Counted from the stretch's first letter, positions 44,898 through 55,609 are shown. The stretch: DNA of 64,000 bases from Limnephilus marmoratus (GCA_917880885.1 OU862910.1:50893285-50957284); one strand, 5' to 3'. Notes: generated by a model from the letters alone, not told the origin. Numbers and translations are program-made.

Positions 44898-45473
44898 AAT
44901 ATCTTTTTCTATCTCCTTAATAAAATCTTATTTAAGGTCCACAATGAGCCAAGCGCGGATAACCAATTTTTATATATTATCAATTGAAAGAGAAGGGAAC
45001 ACAATCTTGATATTGTGATCGAATATTTTAGTAAAATGAAGTCTCGTAAGCATGTTTAGTATTTGGTGTTTTATTTTATGTAGGGTGTTCAATAAAAAAA
45101 CCGCCCCGGGTGCCAATCTACCCTACGCCGCCACTGAGTGTCATATCATTCAAATACCTGGATATAAACACGAAAAATGAACACAAATCACGAACTGACG
45201 GAGTGGCAACGCGGTTAGAACGGGGTTAGAACGGGGTTAGAACGGGGATCATACGCGTATGATCCCCGTTCTAACACCGTCGCATGCCATACATAGAGCG
45301 GACCGGCACCTGCAAAATATTGTCATCGAGAATTCGCCGTCAGTCCGGTTGGTCGGTGACGGAACGGTCTAGTGGGCAGCGTTTCATACTGATCGATACA
45401 AAGAATATTTTTTTGCATGCGCCGTACGGTTACGGTCATGGTATGGAACGGTGTAGTGGGCATAGACCTTAAA

Positions 45474-46140
45474 TGTAATTTAATTATTTAGTTCGCATTT
45501 TGAAATATAGATGTCATTCATTTTGAATAACTCTGTACTTTTAAATCGTCGTTTTATGCCTATATTCCGCATTGCATTCTAGAGGACGGAAAACCTTAAT
45601 CCATCATAACATTACCCTTAATTTTTATTTTATTTATTAGTTTACCCAAGTTTACTACCCTTTACTGTCCGATATTTACAGTATAAAATACGTGCCAAAA
45701 CATAATAGGTGAGTACTCAGGTACTGAATATGATTGAGAATCCCAACCGTCGCTCATTGAAAGATTCAACATTAGATAACGCAGGATTAAAAGCCATCAA
45801 AGTGTCATAAAAAGGATACTTATGAATTATTAATTTCCGATTGAATAGAGAAGAGCCTGCCGTGTAAATGAACGACGGGTCTCATGCCTCGGTGCATACT
45901 TGTGATGTACATCCTGCGATTGCAGGACGCGATCAAACTGGGTAATGAAGCGCTTACTTTATTATTTGTGATTGTCGCTCGCACTGACGCATGAAGAGAC
46001 GCTCGTCGCTCATTCAGAGACCAGCAGAGTGGCCCCAAGGGTTGGGGCACGAAAAATATATATTTTTAAATAATAATCAACAAAATAATAATAATCCAAA
46101 ATTTTGGTTACTTTTTAAAAGAATGAATTAAAATGTGACC
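45474..46140. other. Intergenic, nothing recognised
   Basis: No repeat ends or domain found. The 76-codon minus frame at 45820-46050 lacks a motif. Confidence 0.4.
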
Positions 46141-46313
46141 ACGCCGACTGTAACGCCACTTTTATCGGATAAACAGGGAGGGCATTATCAACTAGATTCA
46201 AAGAACATATACGATGTTATAATAATAAAAACACTTCTTCAAAATTCGCAGAATATCTCTTATTGAATAATCACGTTCCACTTAAAACAACAAGCCTAAA
46301 CCATTACGTATAG
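46137..46313 (+). pseudogene. Penelope-like GIY-YIG endonuclease fragment
   Basis: The plus strand reads HADCNATFIG, a stop, then TGRALSTRFKEHIRC, a short spacer and SSKFAEYLLLNNHVPL. This is the GIY-YIG layout of Penelope-like retroelements: a YIGQTGR-type box followed by RFKEH and an AEHLLENNH-type segment. One in-frame TAA (46170-46172) falls where a lysine or glutamine codon is usual. Only this C-terminal domain remains. Confidence 0.72.
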
Positions 46314-46341
46314 AAAGAAAGGGTATTAGAAAGGGACTAAG

Positions 46342-46476
46342 TTTGGAGATCGTGCTTTCGGAGTATCTGGGCCTAAGACTTGGAATAGACTCCCTCTGGA
46401 ATTAAGATGCATAAAAAGTCCAACAGAGTTTAGGTCCAAACTAAAAACCTACCTTTTTGGGCTCTCATTCCCTTAA
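46342..46476 (+). pseudogene. CR1/L2-type LINE C-terminal fragment
   Basis: The 44-residue frame reads FGDRAFGVSGPKTWNRLPLE, then LRCIKSPTEFRSKLKTYLFG, and a stop. The RAFxVxGPxxWNxLPxxLR and FKxxLKTxLF pattern is the signature end of CR1/L2-group LINE proteins. It lies about 30 bp after the Penelope fragment. Confidence 0.75.
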
Positions 46477-47016
46477 TTTAAATATACCTATCTGAGAGTA
46501 TCATACTTGTATTGCCTATGATATGTCTTAATCACACTTTTCTTACTGAATTAAAATTACTCGAGTCCTTACATATCAATCTGTCTCTTGACGAATCACA
46601 TTTAGGAAGATCAAATCCTTATAGGCACTACTGCAACAACCTATATTAAATGTTGCTTTTACTTTCCAAAATACACTCATCAAAGAATATATTACATATT
46701 AATATTAAAATATTTTTCAGGATTAAATAACTTGTGTTCACAATTATGTCCTCTGCGTGCGAACTCTTTCTAAATTTCTTTAAATGAACAATATACAGTG
46801 ATAATTTCAAGCGACCTCCCACTCTCCCAGCTAAGTATGGTCCTGTTTTCATTAATTTTTAGGCAGCATCGCGTTCATTAGTCAAAATATTGTACATATA
46901 TTTTCGTATCGGTGATCAATGAACCGGTGTATGCAATTTTTAGCCCAAGTTGTTTTTAATTGTTTGTCTAGCTTGCAGTTTTTTTTAGATTTTAGAATTA
47001 TAATATAAGTTTGAAC
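46477..47016. other. Intergenic, nothing recognised
   Basis: Probably includes the 3' untranslated region of the CR1/L2 fragment, but no tail was identified. Confidence 0.35.
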
Positions 47017-47080
47017 AGCGCCCTTGAGGTGATTTTTCACAAAAACGGCGCTGTATAAATCATCCAAGTATTATTATTAT
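47017..47080 (+). mobile_element. LINE 3' tail fragment
   Basis: GCGCCCTTGAGGTGATTTTT, CAAAAACGGCGCT and an ATT run repeat the sequence at 6815-6885 in the same orientation. Confidence 0.55.
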
Positions 47081-47897
47081 TAGTTAGATTAAATTTGCCT
47101 GAACAATTAGAAATCAATAAACGAACGAATGATCCGAATGTAAGGCTAATTAATAAAGCAAGGAAAATTATTTATTTCCCACTACTTAGTATATTTACAA
47201 AACCAAAAAGAATATAACGCACTTAAATGAGTCATAGCAGTAACGTCATTATTAAACAATTAAGAAAACACTTACAGATTCCGAACCCCACATAATACTC
47301 TCTCAATTAGTGTCCCAGCAGTTTAAACGGTAATAAATCAATTTAGACACCTTCAAAAATCGACATTTAAAATCGTATAAATAAGTCGTCTCAAAGATGA
47401 GAATGTTTGAAAAATGACCTTGTAAGTCGAAACAGCTGTATCAAAAATACGCAGTAAGAACTTGAAAATAACATTATTAAATTTTATTTAAAAAAAAAGA
47501 AAAACTTTCACGTACATTAAGAAATTCTTTTTTACCTACTCTCGTTATGCCTGCACTTATTAAACTCCTTTATACAACTACTGAACATGGTAATTAAACT
47601 ACACACCTACTTATATTGTCCCTATATCTTTCATATACAGTTTGTTATGTTATGTAATTTCTTGTGTTTGTTATGTTGTTATGTAATTTGTTATGTAATG
47701 TAACTTTTTATTATACTCCTGAATAACCACCTAATAATAATGTACACGTATAAAAGTCTTCAAGGCGTTTTCAAGAGCGGATTCAATAAAAACATATAGG
47801 CGATGTTGAAAAGTCGTAAAAACGGAAAATGTTTTGCCAATTACAATTGCAATGACTTACTTATCTATCTATCTATCTTCTATCTTCTATCTATCTA
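47081..47897. other. Intergenic, nothing recognised
   Basis: AT-rich. TATC/CTAT tetranucleotide runs at 47860-47897 lead into the Helitron. Confidence 0.4.
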
Positions 47898-48503
47898 TCT
47901 ATATAAATAAAAATGAATCGCCGAAATGTATGTAACTTCCGAACGACTGCACCAAATCGGATAATTCTTTTTTTGTGTGTTCGCTATTGTCAGGACAAGG
48001 TTTGTATAAAACTACTGGTGAGCTCTGGCATTATGAAATTTGTATAAAAAAAATCTATATAAATAAAAATGAATCGCCGAAATGTATGTACGCGCATAAC
48101 TTCCGAACTATTGCACCAAATCGGATAATTCTTTTTTTGTGTGTTCGTTATTGTCAGGACAAGGTTTGTATAAAACTACTGGTGAGCTCTGGCATTATGA
48201 AATTTGTATAAAAATTACAATAGGTGGCACGCGAGCTGTTTGAAAACTGAATGTACCGGGACTGAATGTATGGAATGCGGATGGTGGGAGGGTGGAGGGG
48301 GGTTCGCGGCACGGGAGAAGGGGGAGAGTGGAGTGGGGAGAGGAAAGGTGGAGGAGACGGAGTGTGAAAGCAAGAGGGGAAGAGGACGCGGGAGAGGAAG
48401 GGGAGGAGGAAGGGGAACGGGAACGGGACGAATTGGAAAGGACACGCGGGGAGAATTTTTTTATTTATTAAATGGCATAGCACGCATGCCGGGAACCAGC
48501 TAG
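47898..48503 (+). mobile_element. Helitron with a duplicated 5' end
   Basis: The 5' sequence TCTATATAAATAAAAATGAA occurs at 47898 and again at 48054, each leading a segment of about 150 bp that ends CATTATGAAATTTGTATAAA. The 3' end GCATGCCGGGAACCAGCTAG is followed by T. The unit 48054-48503 has A before and T after, as expected of a single Helitron. The interior (48265-48445) is strongly purine-rich with G runs. No Rep/helicase. Confidence 0.78.
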
Positions 48504-48889
48504 TTATAAATATTATTCAAGTTATTTCATTGTTTAAGAATTTATGATAGAATTAAATAATAATTGAATAATTTCACAGCCTTTCTCTGATACTGCCTGT
48601 CGGTGAGATCAAAAGAAATTGAAACAATTGGTAAACTTCCATATAAATGTTCTGCATATAAAATCCATTCTTCTTTGGTAAGTATTCATACATTGTTTGT
48701 TTGGGCAGTGCCCTTTACGGACTCGACATTAACATAAAATTAAACTACGTATTCTGTTTTATTGGTATTTAAATACACATTGTCTCTGAATGAACTTATT
48801 TACATATGAACCACCTACAGAATTGATATGTAAAAGCTGATTTAATTTCGTTCTTTTTATTTTATTTCTTGGCTGGGAATAAACGATAG
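48504..48889. other. Intergenic, nothing recognised
   Basis: AT-rich with no supported feature. Confidence 0.4.
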
Positions 48890-48897
48890 CTCGGACT

Positions 48898-51305
48898 CAG
48901 TGGCGGACTAAGCCCGTCAGAGGCCCGGGGCGGCAAAGCTGAATGAGCCCCCCCCACTAGTAAAAGTTGATGTAATTTTACAAGATTTTTATTCAGTTCA
49001 CATAGGCCTCTGGTCCTGTGGAGCCTCCAAGCGCCTCCGTGTTCCCTTGATCAAAACCTAAACGAGGCTTTAAGGCCGGTTACAGTACTCGACCGACGGT
49101 CGGTGCGTACGTCGGTCGCGCTTGTCATTTGTATGAAAATTCCTAAATCGTTCAGTGCAGGACCGACCGTACGGATGCGTATATCGCTACGCAGTACGTA
49201 CGAGAATCGTCGGTCGAGCGCGTGCGCATGCAGACCGTCGGTCGACTGACGAGCTAGAAATGCTCTCTGGGCGACGATCGGGTGTACGTGATATCTACGT
49301 CTTCTGTTCCTAATACGTCTACGAAGATAATAAGCAGCTATTAATTAATTAATTTCGCGTACGACGTCCGGTCAGCTTGTTGGTCAATCGTGAACTGACG
49401 GTACGCACCGACGGTCGGTCGGTGGTATGCGATCGTCAGGACCGACCGTACGCATGCGTATCGTCAGGACCGACCGTACGCACCGACCGTCGGTCGAGCA
49501 CTGTAACCGGCCTAAGGCAGTAGGTCACTGTAATTCCTTTCATTTTTTATTTCTTTCCTTAAAAGATGGATTTGTTAATAATGCTATCATAAAATGTTGG
49601 AAATTCGAAAAATTCACGGAGATACACCATTTTATATTAAACCGTTTTAAACAGTTTGTATTTTGAATTATCCTTCAGCAAAACTTTGAAGTTTTACATC
49701 CTATTTACATGCACCAAGTCTTAAACTGTTAGAAAATCAAGTCACTATGGCACCACATAGGGATTTTTTTAGAAAAGGCCCCCATCAATTTTTTTTATGA
49801 AAGCTGAAAATTTTCCCTAAAAAATCGAAAATAAATTTCGCTGTTTCGACATTTTTTCTTCTTTTTTAGAATTCAAAATTTCTATGTGGTTCCATAGACA
49901 CTGAATTTTCGAACAGTTTAAGACTTGGTACATGCAAATGTTAATACAAATGCAATAAAGGTAAATACAGGCGGATGTATTGTTTTTTTTAATATGCTGT
50001 CAACCAGATTGAAAAACGAGTTAAAAAAGTTTCGAGAAAAACACATCAAAGTTTTGCTGAAGGAGGCCCCCGGGGACCAGAGGCCGCCCCTCCCCCCCCC
50101 CCCTCTAAGGGCCTAAGATAGTAAAAGAAATACGAAGTGCAATACATATGTGAAACTGGAACTAAAACTGTATAGACATTAGAAAGATTAGTAGTAGTAT
50201 TAATTTTATTTTAAAAATTGTAAATTACCGGTTCAGGCTGAATTTATTTATCTGCATAGGATGATATTTGCATGGGACCTCCCAACTCCAAACCACCTCT
50301 TAGATAGGTACTAAGCACATTTTAAAGGCACCAGGACCCAAAAAAATTGTCACTTTTTTAAATTCACTTTCTAAAAGATGCATTTGTTAATAATCTTTCA
50401 CCAAATATTGTAAGGAAATTCGTAAAATTGACGGAGATACAGCATCTTATATGAAACCGTTTTAAACAGTTTGTTTGTTGAATTATCCTTTAGCAAAATT
50501 TTGAACGCGTTTTTTTCACACGTTTTTCAACCTGGTTGACAACATATTAGAAAAACCCCGCATTGGATAGGGTCCTCTAGGGTAAAGGGGCCCCGAGACG
50601 AACATTGCCTAGGGGCCCCGACATGTTTAAGCCGGCCCTGGCAGGGCCCGATTGTCCATAATACGTATAGGCAACTGCCTAGGTGCCCCGCATCGGGTAG
50701 GAGCCCCTATGGTAAAGGGGCCCCGAGACGAGCATTGCTTAGGGGCCCCAACATATTTAATCCGGATCTTACTATGACACCACGTAGGGATTGTTTTATA
50801 AAGGGCCCTCTTCTAATTTATTTTTATTTTTATGAACGATAATAATTTACTTTTTTATCTTTTTTTATATAGAAATTCCCCTACATGGTGCCATAGACGC
50901 TGGATTTTCAAACAGTTTAAGAATTGGTGAATGCAAATCGGATGTATAGTTTGTTTAATATGTTGTCAACCAGGTTGAAAAACGTTAAAAATTTTCGAGA
51001 AAAGCGCATTCAAAGTTTTGCTGAAGGACAATTCACAACTGTTTCGAACGGTTTCACATAAAATGATGTATCTCCGTCAATTTTTTGAATTTCTTTAAAA
51101 AATGTGGTGAGAGCATTCTTAACAAGTGCATCTTTCAAAGAATGAAATAAAAAAATGACTATAAACATTTTTACAGTCCTGGTGCCTTAAAGGCTTGTTT
51201 AGGATTTGATCAAGGGAACATAGAGGCGTTTGGGGGCCCCCCAGGACCGGGGCGGTCCTGGGAGGCCCCCAAACTCTCCCACACCCTCTCCTTAGTGCGC
51301 CACTG
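48898..51305. mobile_element. hAT transposon C, complete copy
   Basis: The left end is CAGTGGCGGACTAAGCCCG and the right end CTTAGTGCGCCACTG. CTCGGACT is duplicated at 48890-48897 and 51306-51313. The interior repeats one segment several times: forward near 49550-49700 and 50340-50545, reversed near 49920-50070 and 50930-51130. Shared words are ACCGTTTTAAACAGTTTGT and CAACCTGGTTGACAACATAT. A PIF-like element (49074-49512) and a hAT B-family fragment (about 50638-50775) are embedded. No transposase. Confidence 0.87.
49074..49512. mobile_element. PIF/Harbinger-like element with GGCCGGTTACAGT ends
   Basis: Inverted ends GGCCGGTTACAGTACTCGAC and GTCGAGCACTGTAACCGGCC are flanked by TAA (49071-49073 and 49513-49515). 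The inner sequence repeats the palindromic word CCGACCGACGGTCGG and its parts CGACCGTACGCA many times. No coding sequence. Inserted in hAT C. Confidence 0.85.
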
Positions 51306-51313
51306 CTCGGACT

Positions 51314-52444
51314 GTCGACGAGTAATGAAAATTCTCAAACAGCTCGAGCTGTCCATTTTGTGGTGTATTTAGACGGCGCACAGTGGGGTAAGAATGCTTG
51401 AAAATGCCATTTATTATTATTATGTAGTTAGCTTATTGTAGCAGCTTTCTTTTGCGCGTTATGAGAGGATTTGATGACAGCAAAAACAAATTGAAAACAT
51501 CAGCACTGGAATTTTCCCGGCATTTTTTCGGGAATGATGCTATCTGAAATTCTTATAACACCCTTTTTCGTGCTTCTTGTGCCTCTTCCATCAATTGATC
51601 TATCGGCAATAACGCAAGTTTTATTATTTCTGGTTCGTGGGAGAATAGCGAGAGCTGCATTTTGGATTCCTGCAGATTTCGAGGAGAATTCGTTCGCTAA
51701 TGTGAACACCCGTCAGTAATTTGTTAGTTTTGTTTCTTATGTGTCTAATCCTTCCAATGATCTCACATCCAGGCGACCTAGGGTCAAACAGTAACCGTTT
51801 CTCACTGCAGTCAAATCCCGTTATCCCATTGAAAATCAGCGGTTTGTGAATAATAAAACAGATTCCCCTGTAGTTAAATCGGAATGTAAAACGGTGAACT
51901 GACGAATGAACGCGCTGGGTGGCGAGCAGCGAAAAATCAAAGGTGGCACATTAATTTAATTACTTTCGCAACACGTAACAATCGCGTGTGCGAAATACAA
52001 TTACTGGCAACAATACACCTGCAGACATTGACAGCTCGCCATGATTCCATGATAGACACATAAAGGGACCGCGGTGGGGTAACCATACTGGTAGATACTG
52101 TTCCACACCTTTTATGGTACTCTAATCGTGTGATCTTATCTGCCTTATTCATATTTTTGGCACGCCGGAACTTTTTAGGTTTTAGGCCACACAAATTTTG
52201 GATACATGATTGTATTTACAAGTGGGTGGCTATATTTGAAAGTTCAATTGGTTTTATGATCCCTGGGTTTTGTTTCATGTAACCGCTAAAATAAAATTTC
52301 AGTTTACTTAACTACGGTAATAACTAATAATGTTTTGTTTTTAGAATAAGGTAGGTATACGAGGAAATAACAACTGGAAGAAAAATATGGCGAATATTAA
52401 AAAAATGAGAAAAAACTAGACATGAAAAAGCATTTTGTTCTGGT
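51314..52444. other. Intergenic, nothing recognised
   Basis: Unique sequence with short frames on both strands (51500-51719, 51937-52194) that carry no motif. Confidence 0.4.
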
Positions 52445-52598
52445 TATCTTAATCTTTAGCCAATCTGTTCGAAACGTTGGTTAATGAAGGAGGCATCGCA
52501 ACACGGCATAATAACACAAAAATAAATAATACTTGATAAAAAATGAAAATCACGGTAAAATACCTTTGGCCGTGAAATCTCAAATCATTTTTTTTACA
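52445..52598 (+). mobile_element. Fragment of the 63.7-kb palindrome family
   Basis: TTTAGCCAATCTGTTCGAAA, CGAAACGTTGG and GGAGGCATCGCAACACGGCA, with GGCCGTGAAATCT near the end, match the arms at 63744-63981. The upstream CTGATGA half of the hammerhead-like core is missing. Confidence 0.6.
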
Positions 52599-52930
52599 GT
52601 GAATACCGCACAAGAATCTCAACTGCTCCCGTCTGAAGCCAGTGAGACTATGGCATCCCCAATTGGGGTATGTTGTGAGGCTGAAGGTAGTGGGGAGGGG
52701 AAGGAGGTGGGGAAGAGGAAGGTTAGGAAGTACCTGGCTATTCAGATCTGGTCACTAAACACGGCTAAAGCCATTTTCAAGCAACGTTTCAATTCTGAAT
52801 GGTGGTCTTACACCGGGGCGATACTAATAGTATCTTCCACTCTGGAACATGCCGCAAATATACTATATATTATTTTAAATGAATTAATTGTGAAATAACA
52901 CAAATTAATCAAATAAAATTTATTTGCGCA

Positions 52931-52998
52931 TGCCGGGTTCGAACCCGCGACCTCCGGAATGTGAGTCAAGAGTCTTAGCCACTGGACTACGGAGGCCG
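52931..52998 (-). other. tRNA-like head, left of the pair
   Basis: On the minus strand GCCTCCGTAGTCCAGTGGCT and GGTCGCGGGTTCGAACCCGG give box A-like and perfect box B regions at tRNA spacing. The acceptor halves do not pair well, so it is tRNA-derived rather than a tRNA gene. Confidence 0.6.
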
Positions 52999-53185
52999 TC
53001 AATCATACATGAAGCAGAAAATTTAATGCGGAAGCAGTAAAAAAACCCCGAACAGTTAGCTCTGGCGTTATGAAAATTGCACAGCTAGAATTTTTGGTCT
53101 ACTTTAAAAATATTTTGCTTGCATGGAGAACAGTGGAGTTTTGAAAAATGCACGATGAAAAGACGTTTTCAAGGAGCCTTATTCA

Positions 53186-53260
53186 TGTCGGTCTCCATGT
53201 TCGGGGGTAAAGCTCTCGACTAGCAATCCGATGGTCGCGGGTTCAAATCCCGGCGTGCGC
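53186..53260 (+). other. tRNA-like head, right of the pair
   Basis: GTCTCCATGTTCGGGGGTAA and GTCGCGGGTTCAAATCCCGG supply box A-like and box B regions. CTAGCAA sits where an anticodon loop (AGC) would be, but the surrounding stem is broken. Same body as its partner on the minus strand. Confidence 0.6.
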
Positions 53261-53321
53261 AAATTTAATTTGATTGATTTATGTTATTTCACAATTTAAT
53301 CATTTAAATAATTTAAGGTAT

Positions 53322-53575
53322 CTTACAATAAAAAACACATATAATTTGTTGTAGACCACTTTTATTTTATACACACTCTACCGGTTTCGGAAACACCCAT
53401 CCTTCGTCAGGAGAATATTATAACTATATATCAGTTATAATTTCTCCTGACGAAGGAAGGGTGCTTCCGAAACCGGTAGAGTGTGTATAAAATAAAAGTG
53501 GTCTACAACAAATTTATATGTGTTTTTAATTGTAAATTATGGCGAGCCACAACGTTAATGCTTTTTACAAATATG
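53322..53575. mobile_element. Palindromic Penelope-type insertion with hammerhead-like motifs on both strands
   Basis: The direct repeat TAATTTAAGGTAT flanks it (53309-53321 and 53576-53588), a 13-bp duplication. Inside, arms from TTTGTTGTAGACCACTTTTA to its complement form an inverted repeat centred near 53428. Each arm carries CTGACGA, a GGA...TCC hairpin, GAAACCGGTA, and CTC/GAG as stem I: plus strand 53444-53481, minus strand 53377-53413. A unique tail (GGCGAGCCACAACGTTAATG) follows, as in other copies. Confidence 0.62.
53444..53481 (+). ncRNA. Hammerhead-ribozyme-like motif
   Basis: CTC, CTGACGA, a hairpin with TCC closing, GAAA, ACC/GGT with A at the cleavage position, then GAG pairing to CTC. 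One base more than the canonical form lies between CTGACGA and stem II. The arms of the palindrome preserve the same bases on the other strand. Confidence 0.45.
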
Positions 53576-53852
53576 TAATTTAAGGTATATTTGCGGCACA
53601 TTCCACAATAGAATATACTCTCAGTATCGGCCTGGTGTTCGACCACCTATCAGATTAATAAGTAATAGCTTTAGCCGTGATTTTTTACCAGATCTGAATA
53701 GCCAGGTATTTCCCCACTTACCTCTTCCCCATCTCCTTCTCCTCGCTATTTCAGGCTCACATCATACCCCAATTGGGGATGCGATAGTCTTACTGGCTAC
53801 AGATATTTGGGAGTAGTCGGGACTCTAGTGTGGTATTCACATTAAAAAAAAT

Positions 53853-54372
53853 GCAATTCACACGCGGTAAAGGTGAAACCTTCAGAAAACTAAAGTTGAC
53901 AAGAGTGGAGAGACTACGAAGCACCATATAAAGAGGAGACCGATAGGCTACGAAGCTCCGCATAAAGGGGAGACCGATAGGCTACGAAGCTCCGCATAAA
54001 GTGGAGACCGATTATACCATCTCAATCTCTCGCAGGCTAAATCCTACAGATGTACGAGTTTGTCTCTTTTTAGTGTCGTTATTTTCCGTTTCATCGAGTT
54101 TCAATCATAACGGTGTTAAAGAAGTTCTCACTACAAAAAATTCGTTTGCTCCCAATTTTACAATCAAAATTTCGACTGAAGCCGGGAAGTAGTTTTAAAT
54201 AAATTGAAGTAAGAAAAAAATCGGATTTAGTTCACACGCGGCAGAAGCGAAACCATGACCCACACAATCTCAATCAATAGGAGCCTTGAAAAGTGAGCTC
54301 ATAATCAAAGGGGCCATTGCGGTAAGGTTTCATTCTATCTAATTCTCTCGCAGGCTAAATCCTATAGATGTA
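53853..54372 (+). repeat. CACGCGGTAGAAGTGAAAC repeat, two copies in tandem
   Basis: Copies start near 53853 and 54232. In the first, a 34-bp unit (GGCTACGAAGCTCCGCATAA...) is repeated with a third, diverged version just upstream. Both copies end around AATCCTACAGATGTACG or AATCCTATAGATGTATG. Confidence 0.55.
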
Positions 54373-54489
54373 TGTGTATATCTGTCAGAAAACCGTTACG
54401 CTGTAAATACCAAACAAATACATCTTTCAGAAAATTAAAAAAAAAATTACAAATATTTTTTTTACAGTTCTAATTTATTTTGTTCATTT

Positions 54490-55400
54490 CCAAATGCGCT
54501 TACAGCTATTAGCGATGTGTCAGTTCAGCTGGAATGGGCTCATGTGATCCGCTCCTTTGCGGGAAGCGGTTCCTACTCCCACTCCTTTTTCAAATCGACT
54601 ACTCCCAGAGAACCCGGCCCAGTCCCAGTACTCTCCGCATCCAAATAAATCCGGCGGTCCGAGCAACTCAACGCCGAAGCGCGAAAACCGCACTCGAATA
54701 CAAGTCCCGGGTTCCTTTAAACCCAAGCGCCTTGTTCCAAGCTACGTGAATCGCGACACAATCCATTCATTTCGCCCACTCCCGGACTCGCGCGAACTAC
54801 TACATTCCTGACTCACCCCGTGGCCGCCGCGCCGGCTTGCTCCGCGATCCACGGTCCGGCGTCACTCACCATTCCACTCATGAGTCGCGGGTCTCGGTGA
54901 GTTCCCGACACTCCCCGCTGCCCGCGGCCGGCCAACTATGACACTTCCCCTTGAGTCACGTCACGAGCTGGGCGCTGGGCTTCATTCGATCGCTGTTCGT
55001 TGATCGACACACACGTGCGTGACCCCTTCGGCTAGGCACGGAGTAGTTTTTAATTAGAGCGTCTTATCTGGTATCGTTAATCAACGGGTGACGTGCATTA
55101 TAAAATAATAGTTTATAGTAAAGCATTACAGCTTATTAATTTACTTATTTAAATTCTCAATAAAAGACCGTGCAGTGTAGATACATTGAATGTACCTACA
55201 TTGCACGGGTGACGGGTCCTTGTTCTCGTACGGGTCTTGTCCGACTCCGGGGTTCTGAGTTCTCGTGTGGGTTCTACGAGTAGGTCCTGGTTCCGAGTTC
55301 TTTGAACCCGTGCGTCCCGTTTCGGTGCGCCGCAACAATACCCAGTGCCCAGTCCGCACCTAAGAACTCGGACCCGGGACCTGCTCCTAGAACTCGTGTA
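54490..55400. other. GC- and CpG-rich block without a recognised gene
   Basis: This segment stands out from its AT-rich surroundings, with words such as GTGGCCGCCGCGCCGGCTTG. A later part (55200-55390) repeats CGGGTC and GAACTCG words. The frames found here (54520-54811) have no motif. It could be an unrecognised repeat, an LTR remnant or a CpG-rich promoter; nothing distinguishes these. Confidence 0.45.
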
Positions 55401-55609
55401 CTTTTAAAAGGAAGCAAGTCTCGGAGGCTTCCGGAAAAATGCAGAACTTACCCACCTCTAACAGCTATGATAAGGAACTGATAAATAAATAAGTTTTATT
55501 ATTTCAACACCCTTTATCTTTTTAAAACTGATATTATACCGTATTATTCGGGTGGGTATAATTGGAATATAATTGTATATTAAGAGGGCATTACCAGAGA
55601 AAACCGGAA
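55401..55609. other. Intergenic
   Basis: Short AT-rich join between the GC-rich block and the next repeat; nothing recognised. Confidence 0.35.

Larger units (their letters stand above)
43757..45136. mobile_element. hAT transposon F (middle of three)
   Basis: Ends CAGTGGCGGCG and CGCCGCCACTG are perfectly inverted, flanked by AGTGTCAT at 43749-43756 and 45137-45144. Near both ends GTCCGCCCCGGGTGCCAA or CCGCCCCGGGTGCCAA recurs. It contains two divergent tRNA-like sequences and a smaller hAT element. No transposase is seen. Confidence 0.88.
43496..45468. mobile_element. DNA transposon with GGTCTNTGCCCACTAC ends (outer of three)
   Basis: Long inverted ends (GGTCTCTGCCCACTACACCG on the left, complement of GGTCTATGCCCACTACACCG on the right) extend for about 40 bp. 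They are flanked by TTAAA at 43491-43495 and 45469-45473. The duplication could also be read as TTAA or TAA. The interior repeats words such as AACGGGGTTAG and a palindrome at 45244-45267. No transposase seen. A hAT (43757-45136) is inserted in it. Superfamily open. Confidence 0.72.
52599..53840. mobile_element. Long inverted-repeat element with two divergent tRNA-like units
   Basis: Outer ends GTGAATACCGCACAAGA and the complement of GTGAATACCACACTAGA begin arms of about 200 bp. Both arms contain GCATCCCCAATTGGGGTATG and CCTGGCTATTCAGATCTG. Inside, two tRNA-like heads (52931-52998 minus and 53186-53260 plus) face outward. Each is followed by the same AT-rich body (ATTTGATTNATTTNTGTTAT, TTTCACAATT). 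A palindrome is inserted in the right body (53322-53575). No coding sequence and no outer target duplication found. Confidence 0.68.

Noticed and set aside
48204..48503. Gly/Arg-rich open frame and its overlapping reverse frames
   Set aside because: Product of the purine-rich Helitron interior; no domain and no codon-level signal.
52533..52898. 121-codon open frame
   Set aside because: It runs across the boundary between two repeats and has no motif.
53186..53260. Functional tRNA with AGC anticodon
   Set aside because: The anticodon stem does not pair and the sequence is one of two heads in a repeat element.
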